Source: Chthoniobacteraceae bacterium (GTDB lineage: Bacteria > Verrucomicrobiota > Verrucomicrobiia > Chthoniobacterales > Chthoniobacteraceae). Taken from it: 64,000 nucleotides of DNA. Shown here in pieces: positions 1 to 8,581 of the stretch. Both the position numbers and the translations under genes were made by a program. Numbering within the stretch: the stretch's first letter is position 1; each line of letters begins with the position of its first letter. The notes under the pieces are model-generated. The model was not told the DNA's origin. It searched no databases and saw only the letters and a list, made by a program, of their open reading frames with translations. The stretch is taken from NCBI GenBank assembly GCA_028293625.1, contig JAQGOL010000030.1, forward strand, positions 186,001-250,000, read 5' to 3'.

Positions 1-1387
1 GATCGGCGGCCAAAAAAAGTTGCCCGACACCGGGCTTCACACTCCGTTTAATAACGCGAAACCAAATGGGGGCAAAAAACTGTGCTTCGTCGATAAAAAC
101 AAAATCGTAAAGCGGTGGACTTAAATGCCCGCACTCCACCTTTGCCCAAACTGCCGCCGCGGCGCCCGGCCAGTCTTCCAGACCGCGGCGGTCGAGCTCG
201 GCCCGGTAATTTTCAAGAAGCAAAAAAACGCCGGCGCGTTGTTCATCCTGCAAGGCGCGTTTCCGGCCGAGGCGAGTCACGGCGCAATACGCTTCCCGGG
301 TTGCCAGGCCGTGATCGCGAATCCAGTCAATTTCCTCGGTCAGAAAGTTGAGCGGCAATTTCGCCAACGCCGAATTTGCGCCAGCCAGATCGCGCAGCAG
401 TCTCTCCCGATCGTGCAGTTTAATAATTTCCCATCGCGCTCCGCTAAACTCGCGGCACCATTGGTAAAAGGTCGACCATTGCACCGTCGAATTGGGACAG
501 AGTCTGCGAAACCGTTCCCGCAGTTCTCCATTGAGCGGCCGGTTGTGAGTAAGCACCAGAATGCGCGCCTTTGGATAAAGCTTCGCTTGAATCATTGCCC
601 GATAAAGCAGGATCAACGATTTGCCACTGCCGGCCACCCCGGTTACCAGGCGCAGCCGCATTTCGCGCAAAACCGTGCCGGCCTCTTCCGATAACGAAAG
701 ATCTTCTTTGGTCAGAAACTCCTGATCAAGATCAAGAAGAAATCCAGTCAGCCGTGCGCCTACGGTCCGGTCCGGCTTTTCCCGCACTCTCGGTATGAGC
801 GACTCGGGAATCCCAATCTCGGGGCTGAATTTTTCACGAAGCGCATTGACCATTGCCTCCGGCAGTTTCATTTGGTCAAGCCCATCGTGTTCAATCCGGC
901 GAATCAATGGTTCGGAGCGAATCGTTTCACGCCCCCAAAATTGGACATCGTGAATTTGCCCGCGATCCCCAATTTCATCGAGCTGCGCTTGCGGAACATT
1001 GGGAAATGCGACAGCCAGGAAGATCGGCAGCCGGTCTCCTCCATACTCAAGGCCGGCTTCCGCCAACGCTTCAGCACGAAAAAACGCGAGCCGCTCGCGA
1101 TCCAAAAGTACAAAGGAGCCCGGAACAAACCCGGTCGTTTCCGGTCCGGCAAACAAATCGACCTGAAGCATGGCTTCCGCCTGCGCTTCGCTCAAATCGG
1201 AGACCGCGATCAAATGGCAGCTTTGCTCCTCCTGCATCACCATCAAAGCCGGACGCCATTGCTCTCCCAATGGAAGAGCGAGCCAGACCCGCAAATTTTC
1301 TCCGGGAATGCGCCGCAATGCATGGAGCACCTTGGCCGTTTCAGGAGAAACGTTGCCGGCAGGTTTATTCGGAAAAAGGCGGGCCAT
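1..1387 (-). CDS. SF1 (UvrD-like) helicase, 3' end cut by window edge
   Basis: The reading frame is open from an ATG at 1387 down to the left edge, giving about 462 residues with no stop. Residues 250-257 read GVAGSGKS, a Walker A motif. It is followed by a motif-Ia-like VLTHNRPL stretch and a Walker B FIDEAQ around residues 431-436. That order is typical of superfamily 1 DNA helicases, nearest to UvrD/Rep in style. The first ~240 residues match no domain I can name. The ATG lies one nucleotide after the stop of the upstream helicase, so the two are almost certainly co-transcribed and translationally coupled. The motor C-terminus (motifs IV-VI) lies outside the window. The family is secure; substrate and pathway are unknown. 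Confidence 0.8.
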   Translation of the reverse strand, partial: MARLFPNKPAGNVSPETAKVLHALRRIPGENLRVWLALPLGEQWRPALMVMQEEQSCHLIAVSDLSEAQAEAMLQVDLFAGPETTGFVPGSFVLLDRERLAFFRAEALAEAGLEYGGDRLPIFLAVAFPNVPQAQLDEIGDRGQIHDVQFWGRETIRSEPLIRRIEHDGLDQMKLPEAMVNALREKFSPEIGIPESLIPRVREKPDRTVGARLTGFLLDLDQEFLTKEDLSLSEEAGTVLREMRLRLVTGVAGSGKSLILLYRAMIQAKLYPKARILVLTHNRPLNGELRERFRRLCPNSTVQWSTFYQWCREFSGARWEIIKLHDRERLLRDLAGANSALAKLPLNFLTEEIDWIRDHGLATREAYCAVTRLGRKRALQDEQRAGVFLLLENYRAELDRRGLEDWPGAAAAVWAKVECGHLSPPLYDFVFIDEAQFFAPIWFRVIKRSVKPGVGQLFLAAD

Positions 1388-1388
1388 C

Positions 1389-3116
1389 TTAAAGGCGAAT
1401 GACGTGGCAGGCAGCCCGGAACGTCTTCCAAAGAGCGATCAAATCGAGCGCTTCAGGATCAAAACTTTCGGCCTGCGCAAGTTGTTCACTCGCCAGGACA
1501 ATGACCTTGCTGCGCGCCCGGGTGACCGCAACATTCAAACGCTGCGGCTGCAAAATAAAATCAAGGAGTCGCGTTACATAGTCAGGCTCCGAGGCCGTCA
1601 TCGAGACAATCACCAGCTCCCGCTCCTGCCCTTGCATCCGATCCACGGTATCAATCACACATTCCGAAGCGTCGTGAAGCGCGCTCCGGGTTTTTAAAAA
1701 AAGCCGGATCTGGCGCGCCTGCCGCCGGAACGGAACAACCACCGCCACTTGCCTCATTGAGAATCCGGCGTGCTGCAAATCGACAAGAAGATCGGCCACC
1801 AGGATTGCCTCATCATTTGAAAACCGTTTGGCGTTGCGATGCTCCATTTCCACAAAGACGAGTGGATTTTCCGGAGCGAAAATCTCGCCGAAACTGCGCG
1901 CCACCTGTGGCAACGCCAGCCGGCGCCCCGCGTTCTCCCGCGCAGGATGCAGTTTGCCATTGTAAAACGATTCGGCCGGCCAGCGCGCCAGCTCCGCGTT
2001 CATCCGATACGTAATCTCGAGCATCGTTTCAAAACCGCGTCCGCTTAACCTGCCGAACACCGAGCAAAGGCCCGCGTCCTTTGCCGGCACGCTCTGCAGG
2101 ACCGGAGGCAGCTGCCTGTGATCGCCGATGAAAATGTAAGCCTCTGCCGAAAGCATTGCCATCAAAGCGAGCGGCAAAGTCACCTGCCCGGCCTCATCGA
2201 TAATCACGGAATCAAACTCGATTCCACGCATCCGGCGGCTTCGTAACGAGAACGGGGTGGCGCCCACCACGTAACCACCCTCGTGCTGGGTCAATGGCGA
2301 AGCCGAAAAAGCTTCATATTGTTGCACGCGCAATTCGGGGTCGTAAATTTCCTTGCCGATTTTGACAATGGCTTCGATCTCAGGCGCCACTCGCTGGATC
2401 ATATTAAGAGCATTATGGATGGCACGATGCGTGGCCGCCGTAATCAAAACACGTTCCCCGCGCGCCACCTTCTGCTTAACCACTTGGGCAAGCACGAATG
2501 TTTTCCCCGTGCCCGGCGGCCCCTGCACCAAATGAGAAAGATCCGTGGCGACGGCTTGGGCTATCGCTTCCGCCTGGCTTTCATTCACCCCCTCCTCTTC
2601 CGCCTTCGCGCAAGCCTCTTCAAAACGCTCCAGGTCGACCTGTGGTTTTAAGTCACCCGCGAGCAGCGGCAGAATCCTCTCCCGGCCGCGTGCGGTCTCG
2701 CTGAGATCGGTGAGCGCTTTGCGATAAAACGATTCGAGATCAAGATACGAGCGGTCCAGCACCCAGTGCCCGCGGCCAAGCTCCTGGGCCACCTTTTGCC
2801 AGCCTTTCTCCGGCTCAAGCCATACCTCGTCGTCTTCCACCCGGAAGAGGTTGCCGGTCAGGATCGGCAGCGCAGGATCGCCCCGGCTTAATCTCACCAA
2901 ATCGCCTTCACGCAGATCTGAGTTGTTTCCCGCTACACACCGGAACCGGACAAAGCGGTCAGGTGGAATGGAAGAAAACTCAAGCGCGTCGATGCACCGG
3001 CCTCGCGCCACGCGTTCAACCACCGGCAAACTCCAGAGTTCAGCAAAGAAGCGGCGCGTTGCTTCGCTTTCCCGAATCACGAGACCAGTTAATTCATGGA
3101 CAAAATCCTCGAGCAT
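1389..3116 (-). CDS. SF1B AAA-type helicase (UPF1/IGHMBP2/DNA2-like)
   Basis: This 575-aa protein carries the full motor motif set: Walker A GPPGTGKT (199-206), Walker B IIDEAG (305-310), motif III GDHRQLPP (331-338), motif V VDRMQGQE (491-498) and motif VI NVAVTRARSK (528-537). These are hallmarks of the 5'-3' SF1B group (UPF1, IGHMBP2, DNA2), which acts on RNA or DNA. Residues 60-110 resemble the small beta-barrel inserted before the motor in this group. No nuclease domain is visible. The gene is followed at one nucleotide by a second helicase, so a common function on nucleic acid is likely. Repair, RNA metabolism and defence are all possible roles. Confidence 0.85.
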   Translation of the reverse strand: MLEDFVHELTGLVIRESEATRRFFAELWSLPVVERVARGRCIDALEFSSIPPDRFVRFRCVAGNNSDLREGDLVRLSRGDPALPILTGNLFRVEDDEVWLEPEKGWQKVAQELGRGHWVLDRSYLDLESFYRKALTDLSETARGRERILPLLAGDLKPQVDLERFEEACAKAEEEGVNESQAEAIAQAVATDLSHLVQGPPGTGKTFVLAQVVKQKVARGERVLITAATHRAIHNALNMIQRVAPEIEAIVKIGKEIYDPELRVQQYEAFSASPLTQHEGGYVVGATPFSLRSRRMRGIEFDSVIIDEAGQVTLPLALMAMLSAEAYIFIGDHRQLPPVLQSVPAKDAGLCSVFGRLSGRGFETMLEITYRMNAELARWPAESFYNGKLHPARENAGRRLALPQVARSFGEIFAPENPLVFVEMEHRNAKRFSNDEAILVADLLVDLQHAGFSMRQVAVVVPFRRQARQIRLFLKTRSALHDASECVIDTVDRMQGQERELVIVSMTASEPDYVTRLLDFILQPQRLNVAVTRARSKVIVLASEQLAQAESFDPEALDLIALWKTFRAACHVIRL

Positions 3117-3192
3117 TTCCGCGCATCGTTATGCGGGCTTAAAAACGCGGCGGCGATCCCGAAAATCCGCGAAAACGGACTCTGACTGCCAA

Positions 3193-3223
3193 GGTACAAA
3201 CCCTGCTTTCTCAAGCTTGTACC
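3193..3223. promoter_or_regulatory. Inverted repeat between divergent helicase and pilin genes
   Basis: GGTACAA at 3193-3199 is the reverse complement of TTGTACC at 3217-3223, separated by 17 nt. It lies in the 141-nt spacer between the divergent helicase pair and the pseudopilin gene, where an operator would be expected. No regulator is known; a 7-bp repeat can occur by chance. Confidence 0.25.
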
Positions 3224-3257
3224 GAAATCAAAATCGGATAATCAAACTCATTATACT

Positions 3258-3665
3258 ATGTTAGACAAAAGATCCAAAGCTCAACAAGGCTTTACGCTTG
3301 TTGAAATCATGATTGTGGTCGCGATCATCGCCTTGCTGGCCTCGATTGCCGTCCCCAATTTCGTGCGTTCAAGAAAACGCGCGCAAGCAACCCGCATATT
3401 GCAGGATCTGCGTGCCATTGATGCCGCGATGGACTTGTATGCAATTGAAGCAAACAAAACGACCGGCTCCACGGTCACGTGGTCACAGGTAAAGCTCTAC
3501 CTCAAAACCGGCACTCCATTATATGTGACTGGCAAAAGCATCCTCTCCGACAGTTATCCTACGAGTTTCACGGTTGACTCGCCTGTCGCCACCCCGGTCG
3601 GCACCAGCGCCGCTTTGAGCGACGTCGCCCCACCCTCTTTCTGGTCGCCGTATACGCTCCAATAG
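3258..3665 (+). CDS. Type IV pilin-like (pseudopilin) protein
   Basis: The 135-aa protein has a classic class III signal: a short basic leader ending at Gly11, then Phe12 and the FTLVEIMIVVAIIALL hydrophobic helix with Glu at mature position +5. Prepilin peptidase would cleave after Gly11 and N-methylate Phe. The mature part is small (about 124 aa), like the G-type pseudopilins or minor pilins abundant in Verrucomicrobiota and Planctomycetes. The rest is short, Ser/Thr-rich and not otherwise recognisable. It stands alone, with no assembly ATPase or secretin nearby, and is closed by its own terminator. Export to the inner membrane and a fibre is expected; which machine uses it is unknown. Confidence 0.9.
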   Translation: MLDKRSKAQQGFTLVEIMIVVAIIALLASIAVPNFVRSRKRAQATRILQDLRAIDAAMDLYAIEANKTTGSTVTWSQVKLYLKTGTPLYVTGKSILSDSYPTSFTVDSPVATPVGTSAALSDVAPPSFWSPYTLQ

Positions 3666-3687
3666 CGCATCAGCTCCTTCCAAAACA

Positions 3688-3721
3688 GCCGTCCGGATTT
3701 AAAATCTCCGGGCGGCTTTTT
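3688..3721 (+). terminator. Rho-independent terminator of the pilin gene
   Basis: A 10-bp stem (GCCGTCCGGA with TCCGGGCGGC, one G-U pair) and a 9-nt A/T-rich loop are followed by five T. It begins 22 nt after the pilin stop codon. Confidence 0.88.
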
Positions 3722-3990
3722 AGTTTCCTGAATGTTCCTCAGACTTTGCACGGGCGGAACGTTGCACTTGAAGAATGAATCCGAATAAGCGCATGCCACA
3801 CGAGACTTAGAAAGATCCCTTTGCTACGCGCGTAAGGTTTCCATTACCCATTTTCGCAAATTATAAATTTGTTTTTGAGTATATTGCCGCCACGGAACCG
3901 ACAAACCAGAGAGGCCCAGACATTCGAGAGATGCGCCCCCAAAGTAACCTGGCAGCTTTCGTCCCCGGAAACTTGTTTCCTCCCAGGCAC
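3722..3990. other. Intergenic region without recognised gene
   Basis: Lies between the pilin terminator and the tRNA terminator. I found no open frame with protein-like composition, no RNA gene and no repeat here. Confidence 0.6.
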
Positions 3991-4022
3991 AAAAAAACCC
4001 TCCGAATGCTTGATTCAGAGGG
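3991..4022 (-). terminator. Terminator of the tRNA-fMet transcript
   Basis: Read on the minus strand, CCCTCTGAAT pairs with ATTCGGAGGG (one G-U) around a CAAGC loop and is followed by seven T. It starts 11 nt beyond the tRNA 3' end, so the tRNA is probably a single-gene transcript. Confidence 0.9.
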
Positions 4023-4033
4023 CTTAACGAACG

Positions 4034-4107
<74 letters not shown>

Positions 4108-4185
4108 TTTCGTAGGGGGCTAAGTTAACCGACATGCCCGGATGCACAAGACAAATCTCGCGAAATTACGCATTCTTTTTTGGAC

Positions 4186-4602
4186 TCACCCTTTATCGAT
4201 GCTGAATTTGCCCGGGCCGATGAAAAGCAGGCTCAAGACAAGAATGGCCAGTTGAACGGCATTGGAGAGTTTTCCAAGGCTCGACCCGGTTTCAAGTCCG
4301 ATGGAAAGCATCACAATCAGGACGAGGAAGATGTAGAGGCAAGCCGGCCGGAACCAAAAGCCGAGGATGACGAGCGCTACCGCGAGCGTTGACGCCATCG
4401 CTCCCATAAATCCCCAGGCTTCCGGGGCAAAGCTGATTCCCACATCCTTCATCACGCGGCCCGCCTGCTTCCAGGTGGCGATCGCCCCGGCTTTGCCGCC
4501 CACCAGCCGGGACCAGCCATGGAGCCAGATGTAAAACGTGCCTAATCCGACTCGGAGAAAGAGGAGTGCACCGTCGCGATAATTGCTTAATGAAGACCAC
4601 AT
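4186..4602 (-). CDS. DoxX family membrane protein
   Basis: The 138-aa product begins MWSSLSNYRDGALLFLRVGLG and has four hydrophobic segments with the DoxX pattern: an early LRVGLGTFYIWLHGW helix, a Gly-rich loop, then three further helices. DoxX proteins are small inner-membrane proteins tied to thiol/oxidative stress and terminal oxidases; the exact activity is unclear. An in-frame ATG at 4656 would add 18 basic residues and overlap the upstream gene by 14 nt. I prefer 4602 because the family usually starts just before the first helix, but neither start has a convincing ribosome site. It follows the TSUP gene on the same strand and is probably co-transcribed with it. Confidence 0.75.
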   Translation of the reverse strand: MWSSLSNYRDGALLFLRVGLGTFYIWLHGWSRLVGGKAGAIATWKQAGRVMKDVGISFAPEAWGFMGAMASTLAVALVILGFWFRPACLYIFLVLIVMLSIGLETGSSLGKLSNAVQLAILVLSLLFIGPGKFSIDKG

Positions 4603-4642
4603 GGGCGGCGACGCTAGCGTTCCTTTTCCCGCTCGAAAACGC

Positions 4643-5395
4643 CTAAAAGAGGCCAATCAGATAGAGCGCGGCGATGGAGGCAAATCCAAGCAGCAGCCGC
4701 TCAAAAACGGTTTGAGGAATAAGATGGATAAGGCGGCGTCCGAAGAAGATGCCTCCCGCCACAATGGGCAGCAGAAGCAGATTAAAAAGGAGCGTGCTTG
4801 AATTGATCAGTCCGAGATGGGCGCTGAATGGCACTTTAAAGACGTTGACCAGGAGAAAAAACCAGCCGCTCGTGCCGACCAGCTCATACTTGGGCACCGC
4901 GATCGCCAATAAGTAGAGCGACATAATCGGGCCGGCTGCATTGGCGAGCATGGTGGCGATCCCAGCCCACCCGCCCATCGTCCAGGCAAACCACCCGGCA
5001 TGGGGCACATGGGTAAACGCGCGGGGCGCAATCTGACGCGCGGCCTGGAGGATCACCATCAAAAGTACAATCCATCCAATAAGGGGCCGGAATGCCACGC
5101 CCGGGATATGCTGCATGACAACATACCCGGCCAAAATCCCGAGAATGGTTGGAGGCAACATTCTCCATATATGGCTCCATCGCGCGTGCTGATGGAACAC
5201 AATGACTGAAAGGATGTCGCCCGCGATCAGGAGCGGCAAAAGAATCCCGGTCGATTCCTTGGAAGGAAAAAGCCGGGCCATAATAATTACCGTCAAAAGG
5301 CCAACCCCGGAAAATCCGCTTTTCGACAGGCCAATGCAAAATGCCGCGACGACGGCCAGAAACCATTGAAAGAGGGTAAAGGTCTGGCAAATCAT
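4643..5395 (-). CDS. TauE/SafE (TSUP) family permease
   Basis: A 250-aa, eight-helix protein with the TSUP signature near the N-terminus (FCIGLSKSGFSGVGLLTV) and its internal repeat in the second half (GWAGIATMLANAAGPIMSLY). Family members export or import sulfite, sulfoacetate and related organosulfur anions across the inner membrane. Length is normal for the family. Its 3' end touches the DoxX gene, so the two probably form an operon. The substrate cannot be read from sequence; a sulfur compound is the default expectation. Confidence 0.85.
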   Translation of the reverse strand: MICQTFTLFQWFLAVVAAFCIGLSKSGFSGVGLLTVIIMARLFPSKESTGILLPLLIAGDILSVIVFHQHARWSHIWRMLPPTILGILAGYVVMQHIPGVAFRPLIGWIVLLMVILQAARQIAPRAFTHVPHAGWFAWTMGGWAGIATMLANAAGPIMSLYLLAIAVPKYELVGTSGWFFLLVNVFKVPFSAHLGLINSSTLLFNLLLLPIVAGGIFFGRRLIHLIPQTVFERLLLGFASIAALYLIGLF

Positions 5396-5488
5396 CGATG
5401 CGGAGGGGAAGAGAAGCTTTCAGCCGCAAAGAGTGGAAGCAAGCCGATCCGCCCGCGAGGCAGCGGATAGAGAAATACCAGGACCCGG

Positions 5489-5530
5489 AAAAAGATTCAG
5501 CCCCCCGCAACCGACTAGTTGCGGAGGGCT
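5489..5530 (-). terminator. Hairpin with short T-run downstream of holA
   Basis: On the minus strand AGCCCTCCGCAAC pairs with GTTGCGGGGGGCT (12 of 13 positions) around a 6-nt loop, then GAATCTTTTT. It lies 106 nt after the holA stop and about 95 nt before the TSUP start. The delayed, short T-run makes termination plausible but not certain. Confidence 0.5.
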
Positions 5531-5635
5531 GGTGTTCCCCCCAGAACAATCTTCGAAAGACAAGAATTAGTTAAGCTGATAGATGAAAGCTCGCAACCGG
5601 AATTTTCGAAATATTAGCAAAACTCATTCAATCGC

Positions 5636-6754
5636 TCATGCCGCCACGATCCGAACGACGAGCTGGCTGAGCACCGTCTTTGCTTCCAGACTGGAAGTGA
5701 CCATCTGCACGTTGGCCGCCAGGCACGCAGCGAACGCAGCGCGCAGCTCCTCGCCTCGATAACGGTGAGCATGAGCGGCCGCCAGGCCAAGGGCGAACGC
5801 GTTAACCGTGCCATCTTTTTTCCGCGGCAGATGAGCTGTCGCATCGGGCGGCAGGCGGTCGAGGGTTTTGCCAAAAAAGAAAGGCTGCGCGGGCCGGCTC
5901 AACTTGTGACGCGTCATGAGATCTTTGACGACGAGGAGGTTGCGAACCGTTGGAATAATCGCCACCAGGAGGATGCCGACCGCGGTTTCGCCCTGAAATA
6001 AAAGCTGCTCAAGCAATGAGAGTGACCGTCGCAGATTGCGTTCTGCGATCGCGTTGCCTAATTCAAAAATAATTCCGACGCGGGAAAGCGGCACGAGCAG
6101 CCGCACATCCTCCACACTGATCTCCCGCCGGGCGAGGCCGAGGTAAAGATCGAGTTTTTCAATCTCGTTCTGCAAAACCCGGCGATCGCCCCCGGTGAAA
6201 AGCGCGAATAACTCGAGGGCCTCGGCATCAAAACGAAGGTTGCGATCTTCTGCGGAACGGCGTGCCATCTGGGCGGCGTCCTCCTCCCAGCCCGCCTTGC
6301 CGGTGTCCACTTTGTCAAAGACGGTCACTTTGGCCAATTTGGGGAGCGTTTTGTAAAAAGAACGCCGTTTATCGACATCGATCGCGCTGAGCAGAAATCG
6401 GGTGCTGGCGGGAATGCCGGCGGAAATTGTCTCAACGAGTTTTTCGAGCGCTTCGACCACGGCGGCGGCGCGGCCGGTGGGATTATCAGCCAGAAACGTA
6501 GTGTTCTTGAGCCAGACCAGCTTTTCGCCTCCGAAAAATGGGAACGTCAGCAGCGCCTCAATGGTTTGATGGATTCGGGTTGCCGCCTGATCGGCGTTAT
6601 CCGCGCTGCCATCAATGATATCGACGCCAAAATCGCCACCCGGCGAAAGTTGGTCGGCGAGTTCGCGAGCAGCCCGTTTGACTTCCGATTCATCGGAGCC
6701 AAGAACAGCGTGGAAAGCAGCGTTTTGGACAGGTTTGGTTTTGGCGGCGGCCAT
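5636..6754 (-). CDS. holA: DNA polymerase III subunit delta
   Basis: The 372-aa protein matches HolA in layout. There is an AAA-like N-terminal domain without Walker motifs, with a characteristic LLTFPFFGGEKLVWLKN segment (residues ~67-83). A middle lid with GGDRRVLQNEIEKLDLY follows (~208-224), then an all-helical collar domain (~240-372). Delta is the wrench of the clamp loader: it opens the beta sliding clamp during loading onto primed DNA. Length is close to the usual ~340 aa. It is followed by a hairpin and preceded at 24 nt by the minus-strand protease gene, so the two may be co-transcribed. Confidence 0.9.
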   Translation of the reverse strand: MAAAKTKPVQNAAFHAVLGSDESEVKRAARELADQLSPGGDFGVDIIDGSADNADQAATRIHQTIEALLTFPFFGGEKLVWLKNTTFLADNPTGRAAAVVEALEKLVETISAGIPASTRFLLSAIDVDKRRSFYKTLPKLAKVTVFDKVDTGKAGWEEDAAQMARRSAEDRNLRFDAEALELFALFTGGDRRVLQNEIEKLDLYLGLARREISVEDVRLLVPLSRVGIIFELGNAIAERNLRRSLSLLEQLLFQGETAVGILLVAIIPTVRNLLVVKDLMTRHKLSRPAQPFFFGKTLDRLPPDATAHLPRKKDGTVNAFALGLAAAHAHRYRGEELRAAFAACLAANVQMVTSSLEAKTVLSQLVVRIVAA

Positions 6755-6778
6755 CTCTTAGTTGGTAAAATTAACCGT

Positions 6779-7702
6779 TCAATCCAAAGCGGGGAAGCCA
6801 TGATCTTTGACGGCGTATTCCTTAAACTGGCGCTCCAATTCCTCCAAGGTCGAAAAACGCCCGGCAAACCCTTTGCCCAACGCGCTCTCGATCCGGTTGC
6901 CTTTTGCCAGCGCCTCGAAAAACAGGTTGAACCCGCGCTTGTCCGCCGCGCTTAAAAAACGCACCAGCCGCTCCGATTCTCCATAAAAAGCGGCCACCCC
7001 CTCTAATTCACGCGGGTAGGTTGCCGCCGCCGACAAATCCGCAAGCGCGATGAAATGGGCCGGATCAACCGATTGCGACCGGGGCCGGGCATTGTAGCCG
7101 CGCGCCCTGTTAAAAGCCGCGTATCCACGCGACGCGGCATATTCGGCGTATCCTTCGTTCAGCCAAAGCGGGACACCTGCCCCGAAAAACCGGTGCACGA
7201 CGAGGTGCGCGATTTCGTGTCCGAGCGTATTTCCCTTAAATTTCAGCTCGGGATTGCGTTGAATGAAGAGTTCGCCGCCGGCGTGAATGCCGCCGGTCCA
7301 AGGATCGAGCGCTGCGCGTTTTTGAAATTCCGCCCAATCGGCCGGTTTTTCGAAAATGAAAATGTGCGCCTTGCGCTCCCACTGCGCGGTCTCCTTTTCG
7401 AGTTCCTTTGAAATAACGCCGTAATAAAACTCGGCCTCCACTGAGACCGGCGTGGCGATGAAGCTCTGGAAAAAATGGTAAACGAAGTTTTTACTTTCCG
7501 CGTGTTTCCATTCGCTAAACCGGATGCCGAGCGCCGCCTGACCCAGCAGTGTGATTGAGCGGTCTGAAAGCTGGCCCACTGCCACCTCTGTCAGCGCGCC
7601 CAAGCCGGGTTCCGCGGCTCGCGCGCTCGCAAAGCAAAGCAGCAACAGACCAAAAAGCCAAAGGCAGCGCCGATTGAATTTGCGAAAAATTTTGAAGTTC
7701 AT
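6779..7702 (-). CDS. Secreted gluzincin-type metalloprotease (DUF1570-like)
   Basis: I start at the ATG at 7702, which gives a clear signal peptide (MNFKIFRKFNRRCLWLFGLLLLCFASARAA split by the core hydrophobic helix) and a 307-aa product; an upstream ATG at 7810 would add 36 residues before it. The zinc site is explicit: HEIAH in the stretch LGHEIAHLVVHRFFG, followed about 20 residues later by LNEGYAEY, whose Glu is the likely third ligand (gluzincin pattern). Similar lone exported proteases are common in Verrucomicrobiota and Planctomycetes. Substrate unknown. It precedes holA by 24 nt. Confidence 0.78.
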   Translation of the reverse strand: MNFKIFRKFNRRCLWLFGLLLLCFASARAAEPGLGALTEVAVGQLSDRSITLLGQAALGIRFSEWKHAESKNFVYHFFQSFIATPVSVEAEFYYGVISKELEKETAQWERKAHIFIFEKPADWAEFQKRAALDPWTGGIHAGGELFIQRNPELKFKGNTLGHEIAHLVVHRFFGAGVPLWLNEGYAEYAASRGYAAFNRARGYNARPRSQSVDPAHFIALADLSAAATYPRELEGVAAFYGESERLVRFLSAADKRGFNLFFEALAKGNRIESALGKGFAGRFSTLEELERQFKEYAVKDHGFPALD

Positions 7703-7767
7703 GGGAAAAACCGGGGAAGCAGATGCACAAAAGCTTTCCGCGGCGGTTTTAAAGCCTCTTTGGGTGA

Positions 7768-8484
7768 ATGAAAATCGCAACCATTGAAAAAGCTTTTGCA
7801 CCGGCGCCAACCGGAGTCGTATCTACAAGCATGTCCAACAACGAGGAGCCTGAAAAAATCTGGGACGAATATGATTGGGAGCGGTTTCTCCAGCAGCAGG
7901 ACCGTAAAACAGAAAAATACATGGAGCTGCTTGAGCGCTACATGGATGACCCAAACCGCGACCAGATTATCGCCAAGGAAATGGGCTGGTTCCACTTGCT
8001 CGATAAAGACGGCGAAAAGTGGGCCGAAAATGTCGACACACTCTTTGATCAGGAACTTGATGCGGAAGCGGAGAATGAAAGCAGTGAGGACGAGGAGGAA
8101 AGCTTTGAGGTGCATCCGCTCTACAAAGCTTCCTTCGCACTGACGATTTGGGTGGACCAACTCTTTGAGGAAGTCGGCGACCTTCAAAATCAGCCATCGG
8201 CTGTTAAACTTTCCACGCAGGCCTCCATCGCCAGCGCAAAACTGGCCGCCGCGCTTAGCGACGACGACGTCGACGAAATCGGGATGACGATCGCGTATCT
8301 CAAACGCGCTCTGAAAGCGATCATGCTCGGCCTCGATGCGGCGGTGCAGTTGCGCAAGGAAATCGCTCTCGATAATGAACGGTTCGGGATGCTCAATCAG
8401 CGCCTCTTCCAGATCCGCGATGGCATTATCGAACTGATGGGAAGCTATCGCGCCGAGTGGCGGCGCCGGTTTAAGAAGGAATAA
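7768..8484 (+). CDS. Conserved-looking acidic hypothetical protein
   Basis: A 238-aa soluble protein I do not recognise. The N-terminal half is very acidic (runs such as SSEDEEESFEVH near residues 104-115) and rich in Trp/Tyr; the C-terminal half is helical, alternating acidic and basic residues, ending RAEWRRRFKKE. No signal peptide, membrane segment or catalytic motif is visible. An internal ATG at 7831 (MSNNEEPEK) may be the real start, since the first 21 residues are of low complexity. A long minus-strand frame over the same DNA looks like a mirror image and was rejected. Next downstream is an ECF sigma gene, 97 nt away. Confidence 0.6.
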   Translation: MKIATIEKAFAPAPTGVVSTSMSNNEEPEKIWDEYDWERFLQQQDRKTEKYMELLERYMDDPNRDQIIAKEMGWFHLLDKDGEKWAENVDTLFDQELDAEAENESSEDEEESFEVHPLYKASFALTIWVDQLFEEVGDLQNQPSAVKLSTQASIASAKLAAALSDDDVDEIGMTIAYLKRALKAIMLGLDAAVQLRKEIALDNERFGMLNQRLFQIRDGIIELMGSYRAEWRRRFKKE

Positions 8485-8581
8485 AAGCACTCTCCGTCGG
8501 TTGAAGCGCGGCGGGATTCCGGCCAATTCATTGTGCCGCGCCTCGTGAACTTCCTGCCGGCCGCTTTTCAAGGCACTTTTA

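Noticed and set aside
3252-3257. TATACT directly before the pilin ATG as a -10 box
   Set aside because: Transcription would start inside the coding region beyond the prepilin leader, and no matching -35 is present.
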